From: Alloprevotella rava | GTDB lineage: Bacteria > Bacteroidota > Bacteroidia > Bacteroidales > Bacteroidaceae | Length of the DNA stretch: 64,000 nucleotides | Direction of reading: 5' to 3' | NCBI RefSeq assembly: GCF_014195585.1 | Contig: NZ_JACICA010000001.1 | Location: 248,001 to 312,000, forward strand | Shown here: positions 16,366 through 25,426 of the stretch, piece by piece | Position numbering within the stretch: the stretch's first letter is position 1 | Layout: every line of letters begins with the position of its first letter | Notes under the pieces: model-generated | The model's database searches: none | What the model was told of the DNA's origin: nothing | The model's input: only the letters and a program-made list of their open reading frames with translations | Translations under genes and position numbers: made by a program

Positions 16366-17502
16366 ATGAAGAAGTTCTTTAAAATCCTGCTCTTAGTTGT
16401 AGCAGTGGTATTGTTCATCGGAATGTTTGTATTCCTCTATCAGAAGTCGAAGCCAGAAGTCATAGAGTATGAAACTTACGATGTGCAGGAGCGCACACTT
16501 GAGAAAACCAGTGTGCTCACTGGCGACATTGAGCCGCGCGACGAAGTCCTTGTCAAACCGCAAATTTCGGGCGTTATCTATGAACTTTGCAAACAGGCTG
16601 GCGAAGAAGTGAAAGCAGGCGAAATTATCGCTAAAGTAAAGGTGATTCCCGACATGCAGTCGCTCTCCTCTGCTGAAAGCCGTGTGCGTTTGGCTACTAT
16701 CAATCTGGAACAAGCGCAGGTGGACTATCAGCGTGAAAAGAAACTTTATGATGAGCAGTTGGTGTCGGCCGACGAATATGACAAAGTACGCCAGGCATAC
16801 CGACAAGCCAAGGAAGAACTGGTTGTAGCCAACGACAACTACGAGATTGCAAAGAACGGCGTGTCGCGCTCTCAGGCACAGATGAGCACCACGCTCATCC
16901 GCTCCACTGTGGACGGCCTGATTCTTGACATCCCCGTGAAAGTCGGAACCAGCGTGATTATGTCGAACTCTTTCAATGATGGTACGACGATTGCCACTGT
17001 TGCCAACATGGGCGACCTTATTTTCAAAGGTCAGATAGACGAGACCGAGGTGGGCCGCGTTCATACGGGAATGCCTATGAAGATTACGGTGGGCGCTCTG
17101 CAAGACCAATCATTTACGGCCACTTTGGAATACATCTCTCCGAAGGTGGAAGCAGCCACTACATCCAGCGCCAATAAGTTTGAAATCAAGGCAGCAGTGA
17201 AGATGCCCCACGGAGTCTACATTCGTTCAGGCTACAGCGCCAATGCCGAGATTGTGCTGGAGCGTCTGACCAATGTGCTCTCTGTTCCAGAAGGTGCAGT
17301 GACTTACGAGAACGGTCGCGCCTATGTGCAGGTGCTTACGGCTGCCACACCGCAGACGTTTGCTAAGCGCGAGATAAAGGTTGGCGTTAGCGATGGTATG
17401 TATATCCAAATTCTTTCCGGTTTGAAGAAAGGAGAAAAAGTACGTGGCAATCAGAAAGCTCAAGAATCCATTCAAGCCAGTAAAGGAGCTGACGGAAAAT
17501 AA
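16366..17502 (+). CDS. Periplasmic adaptor (HlyD/MacA-like membrane fusion protein)
   Basis: The 378-residue protein has an N-terminal anchor (residues 4-25), a lipoyl/biotinyl-like half (VLVKPQISGVIYELCKQAGEEVKAGEIIAKV), an alpha-helical hairpin with long coiled-coil tendency (about residues 100-175, ATINLEQAQVDYQREKK), the second lipoyl half (TLIRSTVDGLILDIPVKVGTSV) and a beta-barrel domain. It bridges the MacB-type permeases and the outer-membrane channel encoded directly downstream. Spacing to both neighbours is about 45 bases, consistent with one operon. Confidence 0.9.
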   Translation: MKKFFKILLLVVAVVLFIGMFVFLYQKSKPEVIEYETYDVQERTLEKTSVLTGDIEPRDEVLVKPQISGVIYELCKQAGEEVKAGEIIAKVKVIPDMQSLSSAESRVRLATINLEQAQVDYQREKKLYDEQLVSADEYDKVRQAYRQAKEELVVANDNYEIAKNGVSRSQAQMSTTLIRSTVDGLILDIPVKVGTSVIMSNSFNDGTTIATVANMGDLIFKGQIDETEVGRVHTGMPMKITVGALQDQSFTATLEYISPKVEAATTSSANKFEIKAAVKMPHGVYIRSGYSANAEIVLERLTNVLSVPEGAVTYENGRAYVQVLTAATPQTFAKREIKVGVSDGMYIQILSGLKKGEKVRGNQKAQESIQASKGADGK

Positions 17503-17546
17503 GGAGTAGTTCACAGTTTGAAGCTTATGCTTAAAATCCAAAACAA

Positions 17547-18854
17547 ATGAAACGAATCATCCTATCCATAATGAGTTTGCTGTCCCTAACGGCAGTGGCT
17601 CAGAAACCTATGACGCTGCGTGAGTGCATCGATTATGCGCTCAATCGCAACGTGCAAGTGAAACGAAGCGTTCTGCAGCGTCAGCAGGAAGAAGTGAACC
17701 TCTCAACGGCCAAGAATGCTCGATTGCCCGAAGTAAGTGGCGGCGCAAATCAGGGCTTTAGTTTCGGGCGCGGTCTGACGGCACAAAACACCTATGTGAG
17801 CCGCAACACGGCCAGCACAGGTGTAAATGTCAGTGCTTCTCTGCCACTCTTTACAGGTTTTCGTCTTCCCAACCAGAAGAAGCAGGCAGAACTCAATCTC
17901 CAAGCTGCTACGGCCGACTTAGAGAAAGTGCGTGAGGACTTGAGTGTGCAGATTGCTCAAGCCTATCTGCAAGCGCTCTATCAGAAAGAAATGATCAGTG
18001 TGGCAAAAGAGCAACTCTCGCTCAGCCGCTTTCAGTACAGCCGCATTCAGAGAGTGTATGAAGCGCAGAAAGCAAGCGGACTGGCGGTGAACGAAGCCAA
18101 GAACACTGTGGCGCAGGACGAACTTGCACTTGTTCAGAATGAGAATAACTACAAATTGGCACTGCTCGATTTGAGTCAACTCATAGAGATGAGCACGCCC
18201 GACTCCCTCGATGTCATCGCGCCCGCAATGATGCAACCACAGCCAGTAGGAGGAAATCCGGAGGCGATATTTGAAGAAGCCGTCATGAGTAAACCCGCCA
18301 TCCTTGCACAGAAGTTGCGTATCGAAAGCGCGCAGAAAAGCATCGATATAGCCCGTGCAGGCTATTGGCCAACTCTTTCTCTCAACGGCGGTATAGGTAC
18401 TTCTTATTACCATGTCAATGGAGGCACAAATCCCGCTTTTGGACGTCAGTTCAAAGACAACTTCAATAAGAGTATAGGTATATCTTTAAACATTCCTATC
18501 TTCGACCACTTCCAAACTCGCAATAATATCCGTATGGCTAAGATCAACTACGAGGGACAGCGTGTGCAGTTCGATCAGGCGCAGAAGGAATTGTACAAAG
18601 AGATACAAACAGCTTGGTACAACGCCGTTGCAGCACAGAAGAAATACGAAGCTTCGCGCAGCGCAGAAGAAGTGGCGCGTGAGAGTTTTGTGATGATGAC
18701 AAAAAAGTTTGAATACGGGAAGGCCAATGCCACAGAATATAACGAGCAAAAGACAAAGTATGCCACCGCACAGACCAACCGCATCAATGCTCAGTACGAA
18801 TACTTGTTTCGCAACATCATCCTTGATTTCTACAAGGGTACGCCTATACAATAA
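17547..18854 (+). CDS. TolC-family outer membrane efflux protein
   Basis: The 435-residue protein has a signal peptide (MKRIILSIMSLLSLTAVA, cleaved before QKPMT) and the two repeated OEP halves of TolC proteins, beginning with MTLRECIDYALNRNVQVKRS and recurring near DIARAGYWPTLSLNGGIG. Long helices rich in Gln, Ala and Glu form the periplasmic tunnel. It completes the tripartite system with the MacB-like permeases and adaptor upstream. Residue pattern and length are normal. Confidence 0.92.
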   Translation: MKRIILSIMSLLSLTAVAQKPMTLRECIDYALNRNVQVKRSVLQRQQEEVNLSTAKNARLPEVSGGANQGFSFGRGLTAQNTYVSRNTASTGVNVSASLPLFTGFRLPNQKKQAELNLQAATADLEKVREDLSVQIAQAYLQALYQKEMISVAKEQLSLSRFQYSRIQRVYEAQKASGLAVNEAKNTVAQDELALVQNENNYKLALLDLSQLIEMSTPDSLDVIAPAMMQPQPVGGNPEAIFEEAVMSKPAILAQKLRIESAQKSIDIARAGYWPTLSLNGGIGTSYYHVNGGTNPAFGRQFKDNFNKSIGISLNIPIFDHFQTRNNIRMAKINYEGQRVQFDQAQKELYKEIQTAWYNAVAAQKKYEASRSAEEVARESFVMMTKKFEYGKANATEYNEQKTKYATAQTNRINAQYEYLFRNIILDFYKGTPIQ

Positions 18855-18878
18855 CAATATATAAGCATTCATTTATTT

Positions 18879-19820
18879 ATGGACAACTTTTTAGAAGCTC
18901 GCCACATTGTGAAGCGTTTTGCCAAACATACGGCACTCAACGATGTGAGTGTGGAAGTACCTCGCGGCCAAATCTTCGGACTCTTGGGTCCGAATGGTGC
19001 GGGAAAGACCACCCTTATCCGCATCCTCAACCGCATAACAGCTCCCGATCAGGGAGAAGTCTTTTTTGATGGCCGACTGCAAGAGCCCACCGACGTGCAG
19101 CGCATAGGTTATCTGCCAGAGGAGCGTGGACTCTACAAGAAAATGAAAGTGGGCGAACAAGCTATCTATTTGGCACAGCTAAAAGGCCTCTCGCGCAGCG
19201 AAGCCGAGATGCGTCTCCGCAACTGGTTTGAGAAGTTCGACATCATGCCTTGGTGGAACAAGAAATTAGAGGAACTCTCCAAGGGTATGGCTCAGAAAGT
19301 GCAGTTCATTATCACGGTGCTCCACGAACCCGATTTGCTCATTTTCGACGAGCCTTTTTCTGGTTTCGACCCCGTCAATGCCGAGCAGCTTAAGCAGGAA
19401 ATCCTCGAACTCAAGGAGAAGGGCCACACCATTATCTTCTCCACTCACAATATGAGTAGTGTGGAAGAAATCTGCGATACCATCGCGCTCATCAACCACT
19501 CCCAGGTGGTGCTCAAAGGCAATATGCAAGAAGTGAAGAGTCAGTTCCGCACTGGGCTTTACGACCTCGTGACCACCAGCGCATCTCTCCAACCTCTCGA
19601 CGGCGTGTTTAGCATCATCGGCAACAGAAGTATTTCCGGCGTTCATCGCTATTCGCTGCGCAAAGCAGAGACTGTGGACAACAACCAACTGGTGGAAACT
19701 TTAGCTCGCCAAGTTGAAATCCGCAGTTTTGCCGAGCAAATGCCCACGATGAACGATGTGTTCCTCAACGTAGTAGGCCAAGACGCCACTTGGGCTGATC
19801 AACAAATTGAAAACAAATAA
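18879..19820 (+). CDS. NatA-like ABC transporter ATP-binding protein
   Basis: The 313-residue ATPase has Walker A GPNGAGKTTLIR, a divergent signature LSKGMAQKVQFI, Walker B LLIFDEPFSGFDP and the switch His in STHNMSS. A C-terminal DUF4162-type extension (about residues 215-313) is present, as in NatA/YhaQ ATPases. It begins 24 bases after the TolC gene and pairs with the NatB-like permease next to it. It could export sodium, peptides or another compound; the substrate cannot be told. Confidence 0.87.
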   Translation: MDNFLEARHIVKRFAKHTALNDVSVEVPRGQIFGLLGPNGAGKTTLIRILNRITAPDQGEVFFDGRLQEPTDVQRIGYLPEERGLYKKMKVGEQAIYLAQLKGLSRSEAEMRLRNWFEKFDIMPWWNKKLEELSKGMAQKVQFIITVLHEPDLLIFDEPFSGFDPVNAEQLKQEILELKEKGHTIIFSTHNMSSVEEICDTIALINHSQVVLKGNMQEVKSQFRTGLYDLVTTSASLQPLDGVFSIIGNRSISGVHRYSLRKAETVDNNQLVETLARQVEIRSFAEQMPTMNDVFLNVVGQDATWADQQIENK

Positions 19821-19832
19821 GCAAGCATCATC

Positions 19833-21146
19833 ATGAATAAAATTCTGATTATCATCCAGCGCGAATTTCTGAAGCGCGTAAAGAAGAAGAGTTTCATCGT
19901 ACTCACGATTTTGATGCCGTTTATTCTGGCCGCACTCGTGATGGTGCCGTTGTGGCTTTCCACTATCGAGAACGATGAGCAGTCCAACATTGCCGTTGTC
20001 GACAATACGGGCCACTATTTCCCCGTGCTGAAGGACACGCAAACGTTCCATTTTGTGCTGATGCCCAAAGTCCTTCCCGATATGAAGTCCGACAGCTCTT
20101 CTTTTGAAGCCGTTGTGAACATAACGGCCGATCTGAGTAAGAACCCGAACGCTATCACCATTTTCAGTCGGAAAGAAGTTTCGGGAGGTCTGCTCTCCTA
20201 TGTAGAGTCGCAAATCAATGAGCAAGTGCGCAAGGACAAACTTGCCGCCTCTGGTGTGCCAGAATTGGACAAAATCATCGACGACATAGATCGAGATATT
20301 AGTATTTCCACAGTGAAGTGGGACAAAGAGGGACAAGCTACTTCCTCCAATACTGAAATAGCTATCGGAGCAGGTTTCATCTTCACTTTCCTCATCTATA
20401 TGTTTGTCATGGCTTATGGCGGTATGGTGATGCAAAGCGTGATAGAAGAAAAAACCAATCGCATTGTCGAACTCATGGTGAGCAGCGTCAAACCATTCCA
20501 GCTCATGATGGGAAAAATCATAGGTATAGCCCTCGTTGGCTTTGTTCAACTCATCATTTGGGGTATTTTGTTCACGATTATCCTCACTGTAGCCACAGCC
20601 ATCTTTGGTCCTGAAGTCACGCAGTCGGCAGCTGCGACTCAGCCTATGATGGGAGCAGCATCGCAGATGCCTATGAGCGAAGTGTCGGGCGATACTGTTG
20701 AGATTCTCTCCGCCTTGAAGAATCTGCCTTATCTGGAACTGATGTTGATGTTCGTGCTCTACTTCATCGGAGGCTACCTGCTCTATGCAAGTTTCTTTGC
20801 TGCTGTAGGTGCAAGCGTTAATGAGCAAGAAGATAGTAGCCAGTTCGTGCTGCCCGTCACGCTTATCATGGTTTTCGGACTTTATGCCGCCATGTATAGC
20901 GTTAACAATACGGACGGTCCCTTAGCTTTCTGGGCAAGTATCTTTCCGCTGACATCTCCCATCGTTATGATGGTGCGCATCCCCTTCGGTGTTCCTCTTT
21001 GGCAGGAAGCTCTCAGCATCGTGCTTCTCTATGCTTCTGCCATCGGCATGGTATGGGTAGGCGCCAAGATATATCGTGTTGGCATCTTGATGTATGGTAA
21101 GAAACCCTCTCTCAAAGAGATGATAAAATGGTTGAGATACAAATAA
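19833..21146 (+). CDS. NatB-like ABC-2 permease
   Basis: The 437-residue protein has an N-terminal segment (residues 19-41, SFIVLTILMPFILAALVMVPLWL) preceded by REFLKRVKKK, then a long extracytoplasmic domain and five to six C-terminal segments. EEKTNRIVELMVSSVKPFQLMMGKIIG is the diagnostic ABC-2/NatB motif. It is the last gene of the 10-gene block and is followed 40 bases later by a strong terminator. Confidence 0.88.
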   Translation: MNKILIIIQREFLKRVKKKSFIVLTILMPFILAALVMVPLWLSTIENDEQSNIAVVDNTGHYFPVLKDTQTFHFVLMPKVLPDMKSDSSSFEAVVNITADLSKNPNAITIFSRKEVSGGLLSYVESQINEQVRKDKLAASGVPELDKIIDDIDRDISISTVKWDKEGQATSSNTEIAIGAGFIFTFLIYMFVMAYGGMVMQSVIEEKTNRIVELMVSSVKPFQLMMGKIIGIALVGFVQLIIWGILFTIILTVATAIFGPEVTQSAAATQPMMGAASQMPMSEVSGDTVEILSALKNLPYLELMLMFVLYFIGGYLLYASFFAAVGASVNEQEDSSQFVLPVTLIMVFGLYAAMYSVNNTDGPLAFWASIFPLTSPIVMMVRIPFGVPLWQEALSIVLLYASAIGMVWVGAKIYRVGILMYGKKPSLKEMIKWLRYK

Positions 21147-21185
21147 TCTCTACTTGCTAAAAATATATAAACATCTCCTCCCTCT

Positions 21186-21228
21186 CTGTCCGCAACTCAT
21201 AGCAATATGTGTTGCGGACAGTTTTTTT
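21186..21228 (+). terminator. Terminator of the ABC/efflux block
   Basis: Perfect 11-base arms CTGTCCGCAAC (21186-21196) and GTTGCGGACAG (21211-21221) followed by seven T residues, 40 bases past the natB-like stop. Confidence 0.9.
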
Positions 21229-21324
21229 GCCCAATAGGAGCATTCTCCATTAGCAATGTCTTTGGCTGTTTCGGAAGTAGCGATAATATGTTCGTGCCTT
21301 CAAAAGTTCTCGTCAAAAATATTC

Positions 21325-21695
21325 GTATTTTATGGCTTCGAGAATGGCTCGAAATCCAACTTAAAGTAAGATGCTCGTCAGAAGAGTCCGACGGCTCTGA
21401 CCTGCCCGATAAGGCTGCCTGTAGATACAATAAGGAAATTTGAAAATACAATAAGGCTATCAGCTGACAACCTTATTGTGTCAGCTGATAGAATAAGGAA
21501 AAAAGTGCCGTTTCGGCACGTGTTGAACATTAAATCTGTAGAAAAAAGGTGCGTCTCCCACTTTTTCTTCTCAAAATTTGAGAAAAAGTTTGTGACAACA
21601 ACTCTTTTTTGCAACTACTCAACTCTTTTTGAAATACTTTTTAAGATTCCTGATTCTACATTAAAAAAGTCGATTGTAAAGATAAAGGGCAGTAA
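21325..21695 (+). repeat. Family A repeat, long form, copy 3
   Basis: It occupies the first half of the 869-base gap before corA. Landmarks in order: GAGAATGGCTCGAAATCC (21340), TCTGACC-TGCCCGATAAGGCTG, core units at 21411-21496 with CAGCTGAC, then TTTCGGCACGTGTTGAAC and AAAGGGCAG (21684). The same landmarks occur at 3936-4311 with nearly identical spacing. It carries no convincing ORF. Confidence 0.75.
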
Positions 21696-21754
21696 GCAGG
21701 GACAAGATAAAGGCACGTGTTGCTTAGAGAAAAATTGGTTTTTCAGTCTTTCGT

Positions 21755-21785
21755 TTGCTATTTCGAGCCGTAAGCATTACTTTTG
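21755..21785 (+). promoter_or_regulatory. Promoter upstream of corA
   Basis: TTG (21755-21757) and TACTTTTG (21778-21785) with a 20-base spacer. It predicts a transcript starting near 21792 and a leader of about 220 bases before corA. The leader contains a 16-codon frame beginning MLCGACAQL at 21817. Confidence 0.65.
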
Positions 21786-22014
21786 TAGCACTAAAACCAA
21801 ATTACAGACGAAGACAATGCTCTGTGGCGCTTGTGCCCAGCTCCGATGTTTCTCCAACGACCTCTAAAAAGTTGAAAGAAATATCAATCTTGGAGCTTGC
21901 ATCGCTTCTCTACCGACCACAAATGGACGATTATCACGCGGAAAATAACGATTGACAAGACAGGGATTCGCTCTAAGGTGTTTCCCCGTCGTAACAAACT
22001 TGGAGGAAAGCCTA

Positions 22015-22941
22015 ATGCGAACATTCTGGAATATCAATCAAGGCCTGCGCACGATTGAGAAATGGGAACCAAACTGCTGGACACAGGTGACGTGTCCCTC
22101 TCCCGACGATGAAGATTTTCTCTTCAACGAACTCGAAATTCCTACTTACTTTCTTGACGACATCCGAGATAAGGATGAGCGCTCTCGTTACGAATATGAC
22201 GAGGGTTGGACGCTGATTATCCTTCGTATTCCTTATGTGAAGGAAGTGCGAAGCCGTACCCCGCACACAACAATCCCACTTGGTATCATCATCAACAAGG
22301 GTATTTGCGTGACGGTGTGCAACTACGAAACCAACATGATGATTGATTTCGTCAGCTATCAGCAGAAACGCAATAGTGGTTTTACTGACTCCGTCGATCT
22401 CGTATTCCGATTGTTCCTTTCCAGTGCGGTGTGGTATCTGAAACGCCTGAAACAAATCAACGTGCTGATTGAAGACGCCAAGCGCAACCTCGACCACAGC
22501 ATCGACAACGAGGACCTCATCGGTCTGAGCCGCCTGCAAGATAGTTTGACCTATTTCATCACTTCTATTCGTGGTAACGAAACGCTGCTGAGTAAGCTGA
22601 AGTTCAAACTCCCCGTGGATGAGTTGGACGCCGACCTCATCGAGGACGTCAACATTGAGATGAACCAGGCGCGAGAAACCACCAATATCTATTCAAACAT
22701 TCTTGATTCGACGATGGATACCTACGCCAACATCATCAACAATAATATGTCGGGCGTCATGAAGCAGATGACCAGCGTTAGCATTATCTTGATGTTCCCC
22801 ACGCTTATCGCGAGTATTTTCGGTATGAACCTTCTCAATGGCATGGAGGAATGGTTGTGGGGCTTCCCCATTGTGGTGGCCGCCTCGCTCATTGTCACCG
22901 GAATTTTCTATTGGTTGTTCCGCAGGCGCACATGGATTTGA
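22015..22941 (+). CDS. corA: CorA-family divalent metal transporter
   Basis: The 308-residue protein has a soluble N-terminal domain of about 245 residues with a long helix region, two C-terminal membrane segments, and the pore signature GMN in IASIFGMNLLNGMEEW between them. It carries magnesium or related divalent ions across the inner membrane as a pentamer. I choose the ATG at 22015 because GGAGGAAAG lies just before it and MRTFWNINQGL matches the usual start; an upstream ATG at 21952 would add 21 residues without family similarity. A long leader precedes it. Confidence 0.9.
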   Translation: MRTFWNINQGLRTIEKWEPNCWTQVTCPSPDDEDFLFNELEIPTYFLDDIRDKDERSRYEYDEGWTLIILRIPYVKEVRSRTPHTTIPLGIIINKGICVTVCNYETNMMIDFVSYQQKRNSGFTDSVDLVFRLFLSSAVWYLKRLKQINVLIEDAKRNLDHSIDNEDLIGLSRLQDSLTYFITSIRGNETLLSKLKFKLPVDELDADLIEDVNIEMNQARETTNIYSNILDSTMDTYANIINNNMSGVMKQMTSVSIILMFPTLIASIFGMNLLNGMEEWLWGFPIVVAASLIVTGIFYWLFRRRTWI

Positions 22942-22985
22942 AACCATAAGGCTGAGACACAGCCCTATACCTTATATATAAAAAG

Positions 22986-23057
22986 AAGGTGCAAAGACAG
23001 TTTTTCTACTCTTGTTGAGAAAACAAACAAGAAGTGCAACTGTCTTTGCACCTTTTT
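22986..23057 (+). terminator. Terminator of corA
   Basis: Perfect 15-base arms (22986-23000 and 23040-23054) with an inner CTTGTT/AACAAG stem, ending in T5, 45 bases past the corA stop. The rest of the 316-base gap to 23257 is AT-rich with no recognised element. Confidence 0.85.
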
Positions 23058-23256
23058 CTATGAAAAGTATCCGTTTTTTCCTTGTATCGGCTCATAAAAG
23101 GCAAAAAGATTTGAAAAAACTTTGCCAATACATAAAAAATAACTTTTTTTGCAATGATAAAAAAGAAGTGTCCGATGCTATGTCCCCTTGTTAAAGTATA
23201 TACATCGGAAGAAAATTTACATCTCTCTCACATTAAATTGTTTATACGTTGTTACA

Positions 23257-25110
23257 ATGGACGAAAACAAGACTACTGAAGAAGTAAAGAACGAGTCTGT
23301 AGAGGCTCAATCTAAGGAAACTGCCCCCGTAGCGGCAGAAGCTGTTGAGGCGCAAGCCCAGGTTGCTGAATCCGAACGCCCCGCCCCCGCCACTAAGGCA
23401 GAAGTCTTGGAGCGTCTGAAAGAAATAGCCCGAGAAGGTGGTAACATTCGTCGCCCCGACCTCGAAGCCCTCAAGCAGGCTTACTATCGCTATCACAGCG
23501 CAGAAGTTGTGGCTGCTCGCGAGGAATTTGTTAAAAACGGCGGTGCTGCTGAAGATTTCAAGCCGGCTCCCGATGCCGATGAAGAAACCTTTAAGGCAGA
23601 ATACAATCTGATTCGCGAACTTCGCGCCAAATCAGCGGCTGAAGAGGAGGCTGAAAAACAGGAAAACCTCAAGCGCAAACAAGCCATCATTGAGGAAATC
23701 AAAACGGCTGCCGCTTCTCCTGAAGAGGCCGACAAGAACTATGAAAAAGTAAAACAGCTTCAAGCTGAATGGAAAGAGATTAAGCAGGTTCCGGCTGAGA
23801 ATGCTACTGAGCTGTGGAAAACTTATCAGCTCTACTGTGAGCAGTTCTATGATCAGCTCCATCTCAACTATGAAGCACGCCAATACGACTTTAAAAAGAA
23901 TCTCGAAGCAAAATTGCGCCTCTGTGAGGCTGCGGAAAAATTAGCAGAAGAATCTGATGTGATTTCTGCCTTCCATCAGCTCCAGCAATACCACCAAGAG
24001 TTTCGCGAGATAGGTCCTGTTGATAAAGAGCACCGCGAGGAAGTTTGGAATAGATTCAAGGAGGCTTCAACAGTGGTGAACAAGCGTCATCAAGACCATT
24101 TCACAGCACTCAAAGAGAAGGAAGAAGAAAACCTTAAACTCAAGACCGCGCTCTGCGAAAAAGTGGAAGCTATCGACGTTGATAATGTGAAGGGTAACAC
24201 CGACTGGGACAAACTCACCAAGAGCGTACTGGAGGTGCAAGCTGAATGGCGCACTATTGGTTTTACTCCGAAAAAAGACAATACGCAAATCTTCGAACGT
24301 TTCCGCGCCGCCTGCGATCGTTTCTTCCAGCGTAAGGCCGAACACTTCAAAACACAACGCGAGAAGTTTAGTGCCAACATCGAAGTGAAAAACAAATTGG
24401 CAGAGGCTGCTGAAGCCCTCAAAGAGAGCACAGATTGGGCTGCTACGACCAACAAACTCATTGCACTGCAAAAGCAATGGAAGGAATCTGGTCCTGTGCC
24501 CCACAAGGTGAGCGAGGCCATTTGGAAACGCTTCAACGAAGCTTGCAATTATTTCTTCGACAAAAAGAACGAAGCCACTGGCGACCAGCGACGCGAGGAA
24601 GAAGCTAATCTCGAGAAGAAGAACTCTATCATAGCTGAACTTACCAACTTGCTCACTGAAACTGGCGATGATCTGTTGCAAAAAGTGCGCGACTTGCAAG
24701 CACGTTGGAATGAGACAGGCCATGTTCCCTTCCGCAAGAAAGAGGAAATCTACCAGCAGTATCGTGCTATCTGCGACAAGCTCTATGATCAGCTTCATGT
24801 CTCAGCACGTCGCCGCCATGTAGACAATTTTCGTCGTAAGGTAAGCGAGAAGGTTGGTAACGAACTTGATCGTGAACGCGCACGTCTCCAAGCAGCTTTC
24901 GAAGCTAAGAAGGCCGAGATTCAGAACTACGAAACGAACCTTTCTTTCTTCAGTGCAAAATCTTCTTCCGGCAATTCTCTTGTTGCAGACATTGAGAAGA
25001 AGGTGGCTCGCCTAAAAGAGGATCTTTCTGAGATTACCGAAAAGATCAAGGCAATCCGTCAACAAGCAAAAGCTGAAGCTAAAAAAGACGAAGAAGCTAA
25101 GGAAGACTAA
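23257..25110 (+). CDS. DUF349 repeat protein
   Basis: The 617-residue soluble protein is highly charged and helical. After an acidic Ala/Glu-rich start (about 50 residues) it holds five DUF349 repeats, each recognisable by an LQxxWKExGxVP core followed by W-x2-F/Y-x3-C-x-x-F (for example LQAEWKEIKQVP, LQAEWRTIGFTP, LQKQWKESGPVP, LQARWNETGHVP). It ends in a coiled coil. The molecular role of DUF349 is unclear. The frame begins 69 bases upstream of the chosen ATG, but MDENKTTEEV is the expected start. A terminator follows at 25135. Confidence 0.85.
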   Translation: MDENKTTEEVKNESVEAQSKETAPVAAEAVEAQAQVAESERPAPATKAEVLERLKEIAREGGNIRRPDLEALKQAYYRYHSAEVVAAREEFVKNGGAAEDFKPAPDADEETFKAEYNLIRELRAKSAAEEEAEKQENLKRKQAIIEEIKTAAASPEEADKNYEKVKQLQAEWKEIKQVPAENATELWKTYQLYCEQFYDQLHLNYEARQYDFKKNLEAKLRLCEAAEKLAEESDVISAFHQLQQYHQEFREIGPVDKEHREEVWNRFKEASTVVNKRHQDHFTALKEKEEENLKLKTALCEKVEAIDVDNVKGNTDWDKLTKSVLEVQAEWRTIGFTPKKDNTQIFERFRAACDRFFQRKAEHFKTQREKFSANIEVKNKLAEAAEALKESTDWAATTNKLIALQKQWKESGPVPHKVSEAIWKRFNEACNYFFDKKNEATGDQRREEEANLEKKNSIIAELTNLLTETGDDLLQKVRDLQARWNETGHVPFRKKEEIYQQYRAICDKLYDQLHVSARRRHVDNFRRKVSEKVGNELDRERARLQAAFEAKKAEIQNYETNLSFFSAKSSSGNSLVADIEKKVARLKEDLSEITEKIKAIRQQAKAEAKKDEEAKED

Positions 25111-25134
25111 AACTTTCTGACGCTACAATATCAT

Positions 25135-25166
25135 AAAAGGACACTCCAAAACGGGGTGTCCTTTTT
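25135..25166 (+). terminator. Terminator of the DUF349 gene
   Basis: AAAAGGACACTCC pairs with GGGGTGTCCTTTTT around a 5-base loop, 24 bases past the stop, followed by T residues. Confidence 0.85.
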
Positions 25167-25179
25167 CTGTTAGAGGAGG

Positions 25180-25426
25180 GAGATATAGACAGCAGCTTTG
25201 CTTCCTCTACTAATTGGCTTAAAGTAAGTTTAACGCCATTCGTACGAAAACCAATGCTTTCTGCTGCATCACAAATTCCCAAGAGTGATACTCCTTCTCG
25301 AGTTATAAAACATTTGTTGCGCAGTGTTTGTAGCGTCTAATAATGTCCGTATTACTTCGCAATCATACGCAAACAAGATGGCCCACAGTCCATTGCATCA
25401 TTCTGTATATAGTGTGGTAATCTCAT
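25180..25426 (-). pseudogene. Peptidase C39 bacteriocin-processing ABC transporter remnant
   Basis: Reading the minus strand from the ATG at 25426 gives MRLPHYIQNDAMDCGPSCLR, the start of a C39 peptidase domain with the catalytic Cys in DCGPSC. It continues through two in-frame stops (after MIAK and YGHY) into TLRNKCFITREGVSLLGI, AAESIGFRTNGVKLTLSQLV and then loses similarity near 25185, before the catalytic His. The membrane and ATPase domains are absent. These transporters cleave double-glycine leaders and export peptides. The ATG overlaps the stop of the preceding OMP fragment (TAATG), showing an ancestral operon. Confidence 0.85.

Noticed and set aside
19701-20828. Minus-strand 375-codon ORF, His-rich, opposite the natB-like gene
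   Set aside because: The His-rich composition arises from reading the opposite strand of a membrane protein gene; no family features.
21952-22014. N-terminal extension of CorA (start at 21952)
   Set aside because: The extra 21 residues do not look like CorA, while GGAGGAAAG and a typical start lie at 22015.
25097-25282. 61-codon minus-strand ORF after the DUF349 gene taken as a small gene
   Set aside because: Its residues are the tail of the C39 peptidase pseudogene, so it is a fragment and not an independent gene.
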